5,723 bases of DNA, taken from Intrasporangiaceae bacterium. Its GTDB lineage: Bacteria; Actinomycetota; Actinomycetes; Actinomycetales; Dermatophilaceae. Position numbers and translations under genes: made by a program. This document shows positions 1 to 5,531 of this stretch, piece by piece (the stretch's first letter is position 1; every line of letters begins with the position of its first letter). Location of the stretch: positions 1 through 5,723 of the forward strand of contig JAAYSB010000221.1 of assembly GCA_012518475.1 (NCBI GenBank). The letters are read 5' to 3'. A model generated the notes under the pieces. It made no database searches. It had not been told where the DNA came from and was given only the letters and a program-made list of their open reading frames with translations.

Positions 1-1125
1 GAGCAGAAGGGGCTCGGCAAGGACGTCGCCCGCGCCCAGGGCGAGGAGAAGCAGGCGCTGCTCGCCCGGACCAAGGAGCTGAGCCAGCAGGTCAAGGACC
101 TCCAGGCAGCGGCCGACGAGGCGCAGAGTCAGCTCGCTGCGCTCATGCTCACGATCGGCAACGTCATCATCGACGGTGTCCCGAGCGGCGGCGAGGACGA
201 CTATGTCGTGCGTGAGGAGATCGGCACGCCGCGGGACTTCGCCGCGGAGGGCTTCGAACCCAGGGACCACCTCGAGCTCGCCGAGGCGCTCGGCGCGGTC
301 GACATGGCGCGGGGGGCCAAGGTCGCCGGCTCACGGTTCTACTTCCTCAAGGGGCCCGGGGCCCGCCTCGAGATGGGGCTGCTCGCACTCGCCATGGACA
401 GGGCCATCGAGCACGGCTTCGTCCCGATGATCACGCCCACCCTGGTCAACCGCACGACGATGGCCGGGGCCGGCTTCATCGACCACCATCTCGACGAGGT
501 CTATCACCTGCCGTCCGACGAGCTCTTCCTCACCGGCACCAGCGAGGTCGCCCTCGCCGGCTATCACGCCGACGAGGTCATCGACCTCTCGGACGGGCCG
601 ATCCGGTATGCCGGACAGTCCACCTGCTATCGCCGCGAGGCCGGCAGTTACGGCAAGGACACCCGCGGCATCATCCGCGTGCACCAGTTCAACAAGATCG
701 AGATGTTCGTGTACTGCCGGCCCGAGGACGCGGTCGCCGAGCATGAGCGGCTGCTCGCGCTGGAGCAGGAGATGCTCGCCCTGATCGAGGTGCCGTACCG
801 GGTCATCGACACCGCTGCCGGCGACCTCGGTGGCCCCGCCGCCCGCAAGTTCGACTGTGAGGCGTGGGTGCCGACCCAGGGCCGCTACCGCGAGCTCACC
901 TCGACCTCGAACTGCACGACCTTCCAGGCGCGCCGGCTCGGGACCCGGTTCAAGGGCGGCCCGCCCGACAAGCCCAGGAATGAGGTGGCCGCCACCCTCA
1001 ACGGCACCCTGGCCACGACCCGTTGGCTGGTCGCCATCCTGGAGAACCACCAGCAGGCCGACGGCTCGGTCGTCGTCCCCGAGGCGCTGCGCGCCCGCGT
1101 CGGCCTCGACGTCCTCACCCCCTGA
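1..1125 (+). CDS. serS: Seryl-tRNA synthetase, 5'-truncated by the window edge
   Basis: Cytoplasmic class II aminoacyl-tRNA synthetase that charges tRNA-Ser (and tRNA-Sec where present) with serine using ATP. The frame is open from base 1, giving 374 visible residues. Family members are about 420-430 residues, so roughly 45-55 N-terminal residues lie upstream. Visible residues 1-48 are charged and Gln/Ala-rich, matching part of the tRNA-binding antiparallel coiled coil, so the Met at base 145 is internal and not the start. The catalytic core follows: motif 1 region around residues 138-157 (GFVPMITPTLVNR), the T-x-E serine-binding segment GTSEVAL (Glu182), motif 2 YRREAGSYGKDTRGI (Arg211-Glu213), the SNCTTFQARR stretch near 303-312, and motif 3 NGTLATTRWLVAILENHQ with its Arg at 341. 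The NGTLATTRW form of motif 3 is typical of actinobacterial SerRS. No frameshift or missing core residue is seen. The gene ends 98 bp before the histidine kinase and is probably functionally unrelated to it. Identification is essentially certain. Confidence 0.97.
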   Translation, partial: EQKGLGKDVARAQGEEKQALLARTKELSQQVKDLQAAADEAQSQLAALMLTIGNVIIDGVPSGGEDDYVVREEIGTPRDFAAEGFEPRDHLELAEALGAVDMARGAKVAGSRFYFLKGPGARLEMGLLALAMDRAIEHGFVPMITPTLVNRTTMAGAGFIDHHLDEVYHLPSDELFLTGTSEVALAGYHADEVIDLSDGPIRYAGQSTCYRREAGSYGKDTRGIIRVHQFNKIEMFVYCRPEDAVAEHERLLALEQEMLALIEVPYRVIDTAAGDLGGPAARKFDCEAWVPTQGRYRELTSTSNCTTFQARRLGTRFKGGPPDKPRNEVAATLNGTLATTRWLVAILENHQQADGSVVVPEALRARVGLDVLTP

Positions 1126-1158
1126 GCGCGGGGCTTCCGACCCGGCTGTCGGCCGCGC
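1126..1158 (+). terminator. Possible GC-rich hairpin terminator after serS
   Basis: Starting at the base after the serS stop codon, GCGCGG (1126-1131) pairs with CCGCGC (1153-1158), and the inner CCGAC (1137-1141) pairs with GTCGG (1148-1152) around a 6-nt loop. A 5-nt bulge (1132-1136) separates the two stems on the 5' side. No T-tract follows, which is common for actinobacterial terminators but makes the call less certain. In such GC-rich DNA a hairpin of this size can arise by chance; its position directly after the stop codon is the main support. Confidence 0.4.
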
Positions 1159-1209
1159 GGGGGAGGGCGGTTCCGCCGGGCGGCGGAGTCGCCCCGTCCC
1201 GTCCTCGCC

Positions 1210-1226
1210 TACGCTCCCTAGGTATG
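1210..1226 (+). promoter_or_regulatory. Candidate leaderless promoter of the two-component operon
   Basis: TACGCT (1210-1215) fits the actinobacterial -10 pattern TANNNT and ends 8 nt before the ATG at 1224. That spacing would put transcription initiation at or next to the A of the start codon. No purine-rich Shine-Dalgarno precedes the ATG (the bases before it read CTCCCTAGGT), which agrees with leaderless translation. No convincing -35 element is visible at 16-19 bp upstream. The start context CTAGGTATG nearly repeats at the ABC ATPase gene (CTTGGTATG at 3403-3411). Confidence 0.45.
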
Positions 1227-2597
1227 CCGCCCGCACCATCGCCTCATCGCGCCGGGCGGTCGCTGCCCGCCTGGGTCAACGACACCTTCGGGGCCGACGG
1301 CGCCTGGGTGCGTCCGCGACCACCCATCGAGCGACGTGACCTCGTCCTCGCGGTGGTCGTCGCGGTCATCGGCCTGAGCACCCTCGAACTGACCCGCACC
1401 TTCGGCGTCATCGACCGGTACACGGACTATGCCCCGTGGCTGCAGCGGCTCGCGGTGCTCTCCGGTGCGCTGATCCTCATCGGACGCCGCCGCTGGCCGC
1501 TCGTCGTCGCGCTCGTCATGGCGGCCCACATGATCGTCGTCGGGGTGACGATGACGGTCATCATGAGCCAGTTCACTTTGCAGGCAGCCTATTTCATCGC
1601 CTTCCTCTCGGCCGTCGCCTGGGCGCAGGATCGCAGGGCGATGATCGTCGTCATCGACATCATCATCGTCGTCATGTTCGCCTGGCTGGCCCTCCAGTTC
1701 GCCGTCGGCAACGCGCTCAGCGACTTCACCGACACCGAGACCGGAACCCAGGGCCCGATCCCGCCGCTCGTCGCCGCGGTGCTCCTCACCGCGATCATCA
1801 ACGCCATCTACTTCGGCGGTGCCGTCGCCGGTGGACTCGTGCTCTGGCGCCAGGCCCGCCACCAGGCCCTGCTCAGGCAGCAGGCCCGGACCATCGCCGA
1901 GCAGGCCGATGATCTGCGCGACCGGGCGATCACCGAGGAGCGGCTGCGGATCGCCCGCGAACTGCACGACGTCGTCGCCCATCACGTCTCGGTGATCGGG
2001 GTCCAGGCCGCCGCCGCCCGCCGGGTCCTCGACCGTAATCCGCTGGCCGCGACCGAGGCCCTCGGCACGATCGAGTCCTCCTCCCGCGACGCGGTGACGT
2101 CCATGCGCGGCCTGCTCGGCACCCTGCGCGGAATGGAATCGGTGGGAGCAGAAGGCTCCTCACGGCAGCCGGAGCCGTCGGTCGACCAACTGGCCGCGCT
2201 CGCCGCCGGCTATGAGACGCCGAGCCGGAGCGTCGCATACTCCCTCGTCGAATCGCATCCGGGGGCGCTGGCGCAGGTGCCCGGGCCGATCACCCACTCG
2301 ATCTATCGGACCGCGCAGGAGGCGCTGACCAACATCGAGAAGCACTCCACCGCCAGCCGGGTCACGCTCACCGTCCGGGTCGAGACCGACGCCACGCCGC
2401 AGTACGCGGAGGTCGAGGTCGTCGACAACGGTCGCGCCCGCGGTGACGTCCCCCTGGGCAGCGGACTGGGGCAGTTGGGGATCCGGGAGCGGGCGGCCTC
2501 ACACCGGGCGCATGTCGACATCGGGGCCCGACCCAGCGGCGGATACCGCGTCCGCGTTCGCTATCCACTGAACATCCAGGAAGGACGGGTGGCGTGA
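1224..2597 (+). CDS. NarL-type sensor histidine kinase with six membrane segments
   Basis: A 457-residue membrane sensor kinase that should autophosphorylate on histidine and pass the phosphate to the regulator encoded next. Six hydrophobic segments are visible at about residues 39-57, 75-87, 92-114, 117-134, 139-161 and 182-207. Positive clusters at RR37-38, RRR88-90, DRR136-138 and R209/R212 predict both termini inside. External loops are short (about 58-74 and an acidic 162-181), so there is no separate extracytoplasmic sensor domain. A charged helical linker (209-240) leads to a HisKA_3 dimerisation domain with the phosphoacceptor motif RELHDVVAHH (His248). The HATPase_c domain follows, with N-box QEALTNIEKH (Asn370), VVDNG (Asp401-Gly403) and the glycine-rich box GSGLGQLGIRER (412-423). 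The first ATG after serS was chosen as start; the frame stays open upstream only inside serS, and the next candidate (GTG at 1308) lacks a good ribosome binding site. The stop overlaps the regulator start by 4 nt. The family is clear from the catalytic motifs; the stimulus is unknown. Confidence 0.93.
   Translation: MPPAPSPHRAGRSLPAWVNDTFGADGAWVRPRPPIERRDLVLAVVVAVIGLSTLELTRTFGVIDRYTDYAPWLQRLAVLSGALILIGRRRWPLVVALVMAAHMIVVGVTMTVIMSQFTLQAAYFIAFLSAVAWAQDRRAMIVVIDIIIVVMFAWLALQFAVGNALSDFTDTETGTQGPIPPLVAAVLLTAIINAIYFGGAVAGGLVLWRQARHQALLRQQARTIAEQADDLRDRAITEERLRIARELHDVVAHHVSVIGVQAAAARRVLDRNPLAATEALGTIESSSRDAVTSMRGLLGTLRGMESVGAEGSSRQPEPSVDQLAALAAGYETPSRSVAYSLVESHPGALAQVPGPITHSIYRTAQEALTNIEKHSTASRVTLTVRVETDATPQYAEVEVVDNGRARGDVPLGSGLGQLGIRERAASHRAHVDIGARPSGGYRVRVRYPLNIQEGRVA
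2578..2597 (+). promoter_or_regulatory. Ribosome binding site and GTGA overlap at the response regulator start
   Basis: AGGAAGG (2578-2584) lies 9 nt before the GTG at 2594, inside the last codons of the kinase gene. GTGA (2594-2597) contains both the regulator start and the kinase TGA stop. This fixes the regulator start and implies translational coupling of kinase and regulator. Confidence 0.8.
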
Positions 2598-3253
2598 ACG
2601 TGCTGCGCATCCTGCTCGTCGACGACCATGCCATGGTCCGCTCCGGTTTCAAGCTCATGCTCTCCGTCGAGGACGACCTCGAGGTCGTCGGCGAGGCCGC
2701 CGACGGGATGAGCGCGATCATCGCCGCCCGTGAGCACCGGCCCGACGTCATCCTCATGGACGTGCAGATGCCGGGGATGGACGGCATCGAGGCCACTCGG
2801 CGCATCGCCCTGGAGGACCTCGGCCGGGTCGTCATCCTCACCACGTTCGACCGCGACGACTATCTCTTCGATGCGCTCGAGGCCGGCGCGAGCGGGTTCA
2901 TGCTCAAGAACGCCGAGCCCGAGCAACTGGTCGAGGCGGTGCGCGCGGTCGGGCACGGGCACGGCCTCCTCGCCCCCGAGGTCACCCGCCGCGTCATCGA
3001 GCGGATGACCGGGGGCGGCTCGTCGGAGCGGCCGGAGCCGGCGGAGGTGGCCTCTCTCACCGAGCGTGAGCGTGAGGTGCTGGTCGGCCTGGCCAAGGGG
3101 ATGTCGAACGCCGAGATCGCCAAGGAACTCTTCCTCGGTGAGGCGACCATCAAGACCCACGTCTCGAACTGTCTGGCCAAGATCGGGGTCCGGGACCGGG
3201 TGCACGCGGTCATCTATGCCTACGAGCAGGGCCTGATCTCCGCCTCCCGCTGA
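2594..3253 (+). CDS. NarL/LuxR-family response regulator
   Basis: A 219-residue DNA-binding response regulator, the likely partner of the kinase encoded immediately upstream. Residues 4-120 form the receiver domain: acidic pocket Asp10-Asp11, phosphoacceptor Asp56 in ILMDVQMPGMDG, the switch Thr83-Thr84 in VVILTTF, and the conserved Lys105 in GFMLKN. After a Gly/Ser/Pro/Glu-rich linker (about 139-153), residues 155-215 form a LuxR-type helix-turn-helix beginning LTEREREVL, with NAEIAKELF and the recognition helix region ATIKTHVSNCLAKIG. All residues needed for phosphorylation and DNA binding are present, and the length is standard for the family. It starts at a GTG overlapping the kinase stop, so the pair is almost certainly made together. 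A 54-bp palindrome begins 10 nt after its stop codon, and the ABC exporter genes follow; such regulators often control an adjacent ABC transporter, and that is the best guess for its target. The specific family role (LiaR-, VraR- or DesR-like) cannot be settled from sequence alone. Confidence 0.95.
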   Translation: MNVLRILLVDDHAMVRSGFKLMLSVEDDLEVVGEAADGMSAIIAAREHRPDVILMDVQMPGMDGIEATRRIALEDLGRVVILTTFDRDDYLFDALEAGASGFMLKNAEPEQLVEAVRAVGHGHGLLAPEVTRRVIERMTGGGSSERPEPAEVASLTEREREVLVGLAKGMSNAEIAKELFLGEATIKTHVSNCLAKIGVRDRVHAVIYAYEQGLISASR

Positions 3254-3263
3254 GGTCGGCCAG

Positions 3264-3317
3264 CGACAGGGGTGTGACAGAACCTTCCAATTGGAAGGTT
3301 CTGTCACACCCCTGTCG
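3264..3317 (+). terminator. Perfect loopless 54-bp palindrome; probable terminator
   Basis: Bases 3264-3290 are the exact reverse complement of 3291-3317: two 27-nt arms with no spacer, centred on CCAATTGG. It starts 10 nt after the regulator stop and lies 91 nt before the ABC ATPase start. In RNA it would form a stem of about 25 bp with a 4-nt AAUU loop, readable from either strand. No T-tract follows (next bases GGCAACTCGC). The most likely role is a strong rho-independent terminator separating the two-component and transporter transcripts. An operator function, for example for the upstream regulator, is the main alternative because a dyad this exact exceeds what termination needs. The palindrome is directly visible; its role is inferred. 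Confidence 0.7.
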
Positions 3318-3374
3318 GGCAACTCGCGATCGCTCCACCCCGGTGGGGAGGGCGGATTCACCCTTGGGGCGGAT

Positions 3375-3411
3375 CTGGACTGGCGCGGGCCGCGCATACC
3401 TTCTTGGTATG
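3375..3411 (+). promoter_or_regulatory. Candidate leaderless promoter of the ABC exporter operon
   Basis: TACCTT (3397-3402) fits the -10 pattern TANNNT and ends 6 nt before the ATG at 3409. CTGGAC (3375-3380), 16 bp upstream of it, resembles a -35 element (TTGACA type). No Shine-Dalgarno precedes the ATG, so the transcript probably starts at or beside the start codon. If real, the exporter is transcribed separately from the two-component genes, downstream of the 54-bp palindrome. The start context CTTGGTATG matches that of the kinase gene at 8 of 9 positions. Confidence 0.5.
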
Positions 3412-4305
3412 ACACAGAACGCAACGCTGGAGATCAGCAACCTGGCCAGAACCTTCGGTGACGTCAAGGCGGTCGACGGGGTGTCCTTCGAGGTCGCCCC
3501 CGGGATGATGACCGGCTTCGTCGGCGGGAACGGCGCCGGCAAGACGACGACGATGCGGATGATCATGGGCATCCTCGGCATCACCGGTGGGGAGGTCCGC
3601 TGGGAAGGTCGCCCGATCACGATGGCCGACCGGCGCCGGTTCGGATACATGCCCGAGGAGCGGGGCCTGTATCCGAAGCAGCCGGTGCTCGACCAGCTCG
3701 TCTATCTCGGCCAACTCGGCGGCATGAGCGCCCAGAGTGCCCGCGCCTCGGTGCTGGAACACCTGGAGCGGTTCGGCCTGGCCGACCGCGCCAAGGACCA
3801 TGTGGAGAAGCTCAGCCTCGGCAACCAGCAGCGCGTCCAGATCACCGCTGCGGTCATGCGCCAGCCGGTCTGCCTCATCCTCGACGAGCCGTTCTCCGGA
3901 CTCGACCCGGTCGCCGTCGACTCGATGGTGGACCTGCTCCGGGAGCACACCAGCCGGGGCGTGCCGGTGCTCTTCTCCAGCCACCAGCTCGACCTGGTCG
4001 ACCGACTCTGTGACCGGCTCGTCATCCTCAACAAGGGCCGCCTCGTCGGTGCCGGGACCCGCGCCGAACTCGAGTCGACGGGCCAGGTCCGCTACCGGCT
4101 GGGCCTCGGTGCCGACGCGGGCTGGGTGCGGGACGTGCCCGGCGTCCACGTCGTCGACCTCGAGGGTTCGAGCGCACTGCTCGAGATCCTCGACTCCGGC
4201 GCCGAGCAGAATCTGTTGCGAGCAGCATTGCAACGCGGGGAGATTCGCGAGTTCAGCCCCGTCCGTCCCAGTCTTTCCGAGATCTATCGAGAGGTGACCC
4301 AGTGA
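3409..4305 (+). CDS. ABC-2 type exporter ATP-binding protein (NatA-like, DUF4162-type tail)
   Basis: A 298-residue cytoplasmic ATPase that should power the permease encoded next. Motifs in order: Walker A GGNGAGKTT (39-47), the Q-loop region FGYMPEERGLYP (78-89), signature LSLGNQQ (135-141), Walker B CLILDEP (Asp159, catalytic Glu160), D-loop SGLDP (163-167) and the switch His192 in SSHQLD. The Q-loop position carries Glu in PEERG rather than Gln, and the signature reads LSLGN rather than LSGGQ. Both are usual in the NatA-like/DUF4162 subfamily of ABC-2 ATPases. The tail after about residue 210 ends in FSPVRPSLSEIYREVTQ, matching the DUF4162 C-terminal region. The frame is open further upstream to about 3274, but that stretch translates half of the palindrome and has no family resemblance. 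The ATG at 3409, where similarity to ABC ATPases begins and a -10-like hexamer sits upstream, was chosen. The stop overlaps the permease start by 4 nt. Family assignment is strong; substrate unknown (sodium, drug or peptide export are all known for relatives). Confidence 0.94.
   Translation: MTQNATLEISNLARTFGDVKAVDGVSFEVAPGMMTGFVGGNGAGKTTTMRMIMGILGITGGEVRWEGRPITMADRRRFGYMPEERGLYPKQPVLDQLVYLGQLGGMSAQSARASVLEHLERFGLADRAKDHVEKLSLGNQQRVQITAAVMRQPVCLILDEPFSGLDPVAVDSMVDLLREHTSRGVPVLFSSHQLDLVDRLCDRLVILNKGRLVGAGTRAELESTGQVRYRLGLGADAGWVRDVPGVHVVDLEGSSALLEILDSGAEQNLLRAALQRGEIREFSPVRPSLSEIYREVTQ
4289..4305 (+). promoter_or_regulatory. Ribosome binding site and GTGA overlap at the permease start
   Basis: GAGAGGT (4289-4295) lies 6 nt before the GTG at 4302. 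GTGA (4302-4305) joins the permease start with the ATPase stop, the same arrangement as between kinase and regulator. It fixes the permease start and implies coupled synthesis of the two transporter subunits. Confidence 0.8.
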
Positions 4306-5531
4306 ACGCCACGACCACCCTTGCCCGCTCCGCCGAGGCCCATGCCGGGGACGAGATCGAACTGAACACGACGACGAGTGCCTGGACGCTCGTGGCCCGT
4401 CGTGAGATCTTCATCAAGTTCGCCGACAAGGGCTTCATCATCGGCACCATCCTCACCCTGGCCATCATCGCCGCCTTCCTCGGCTACACCGTCTACACCG
4501 AGGAGCGGACCAGTTCCTACACCGTGGTCACCACCACCGCCGATGCGTCGATGGGGGAGTCGCTGGCCGCGGCCGCCGGGGAGATCGACGAGAAGGTCGA
4601 GATCACCACGAACACGGTCGCCGACGACGCCGAGGCCGAGGCCCTGGTGCGCGCCGGGGACGCCGACGGATTCCTGCACCGCAGCGACGGCGGCTGGGTG
4701 CTGACCACCGAGACCGGCGAGAGCGGCCTGCTCGGGGTCACCCAGCAGGCGGTGCGCGGGGCAGTCATCGACCAACAGGCCCGCGACCTCGGCACCACCG
4801 CTGCCGACCTCGAGGCCGGGTCGGTCGTCTCGCCGCACTTCCTCATCGGTGATGCGGAGCGCGCCGGGTTGGCGGGAGCGATCGGTTTCGCGATGGCGCT
4901 GCTGTTCTTCATGGCCGCCCTCATGTACGGCCTGCAGATCGCCAACTCGGTCGTCGAGGAGAAGCAGAACCGGATCGTCGAGATCATCGCGACCTCGATC
5001 CCGTTGCGGCACCTGCTCGCCGGCAAGGTGCTCGGCAACACGGTCATGGCCATTCTGCAGATCGTCCTCTATATCGGGGCCGGCCTGATCGGCCTGAGCT
5101 TCACCCAGTACGGCTCGTTCCTCCCGGCGATCGGCGGACCGGTGGCCTGGTTCGTGCTGTTCTTCACCACGGGGTTCGTCGCCCTGGCGGCCCTGTGGGC
5201 GGTGGCCGGCTCACTGGCCAGTCGGATGGAGGACCTGCAGTCGACGTCGGCACCGCTGACCTATCTGGTCATGGGCGTCTACTTCGCGAGCTTCCTGCTC
5301 TCCGGCACGGCCAAGGTCATCGCGTCCTTCATCCCGCCGCTGTCTGCGGTGCTCATGCCGATGCGGATCCTCGAGGGCGACGTGCCGTTGTGGCAGCCGC
5401 TCCTGGCGCTCGGACTCATGCTGGTCTTCGCCGCCGCGACGATCGTCTTCGGTGAGCGCCTCTATCGCCGCTCGCTGCTGCAGAGCGGTGGTCGGGTCTC
5501 CCTCAAGAAGGCCTGGGCCGCAGCCGAGTAG
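4302..5531 (+). CDS. ABC-2 type transporter permease (NatB-like)
   Basis: A 409-residue membrane subunit, the partner of the upstream ATPase. A cytoplasmic N-terminus (1-43, with SAWTLVARREIFIKFADKGF) leads to TM1 (about 44-65). A large extracytoplasmic domain follows (66-189; acidic, Ala/Thr-rich), then a membrane block with segments at about 190-215, 243-265, 280-304, 318-351 (one or two passes) and 365-384. The cytoplasmic stretch after TM2, VVEEKQNRIVEIIATSIP (217-234) followed by LLAGKVLG, is the conserved coupling region of NatB-type ABC-2 permeases (ABC2_membrane_3-like). TM1, one large outer domain, then several TMs is the standard architecture for this family. The C-terminus is short and basic (ERLYRRSL then KKAW). 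Length and motifs look intact, with no frameshift. It starts at GTG overlapping the ATPase stop and has a good ribosome binding site. It is the last gene of the operon; a long hairpin lies 107 nt after the TAG stop. Substrate cannot be deduced. Confidence 0.92.
   Translation: MNATTTLARSAEAHAGDEIELNTTTSAWTLVARREIFIKFADKGFIIGTILTLAIIAAFLGYTVYTEERTSSYTVVTTTADASMGESLAAAAGEIDEKVEITTNTVADDAEAEALVRAGDADGFLHRSDGGWVLTTETGESGLLGVTQQAVRGAVIDQQARDLGTTAADLEAGSVVSPHFLIGDAERAGLAGAIGFAMALLFFMAALMYGLQIANSVVEEKQNRIVEIIATSIPLRHLLAGKVLGNTVMAILQIVLYIGAGLIGLSFTQYGSFLPAIGGPVAWFVLFFTTGFVALAALWAVAGSLASRMEDLQSTSAPLTYLVMGVYFASFLLSGTAKVIASFIPPLSAVLMPMRILEGDVPLWQPLLALGLMLVFAAATIVFGERLYRRSLLQSGGRVSLKKAWAAAE

Noticed and set aside
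1023..1223. A longer kinase beginning inside serS at a TTG.
   Set aside because: It would overlap serS by about 100 bp; the added residues are Arg/Pro/Gly-rich, as expected from out-of-frame GC-rich DNA. ATG 1224 has the better context.
1644..1674. Direct repeat ATCGTCGTCAT in the kinase gene, 20 nt apart.
   Set aside because: It follows from repeated Ile and Val codons with preferred C-ending codons in a membrane helix.
3326..3348. Palindrome GCGATCGC and an imperfect repeat around CCACCCCGGTGG upstream of the ABC promoter.
   Set aside because: Too short and imperfect to call an operator in GC-rich DNA.
3274..3408. A 45-residue N-terminal extension of the ABC ATPase starting within the palindrome.
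   Set aside because: It translates the right half of the palindrome, has no ABC-family resemblance and would cover the proposed promoter. ABC similarity starts right after the ATG at 3409.
3446..3850. Walker A GGNGAGKTT, Glu at the Q-loop position and LSLGN signature as signs of a degenerate ATPase.
   Set aside because: These forms are common in the NatA-like/DUF4162 ABC-2 subfamily, and Walker B, catalytic Glu160 and switch His192 are all present.
331..5012. Long open frames on the - strand (331-1239, 1218-1985, 2561-3424, 3358-4233, 4284-5012).
   Set aside because: Each lies antisense to a well-supported gene, has low-complexity Arg/Gly/Asp/His-rich composition and no recognisable motif; these are typical shadows in GC-rich DNA.
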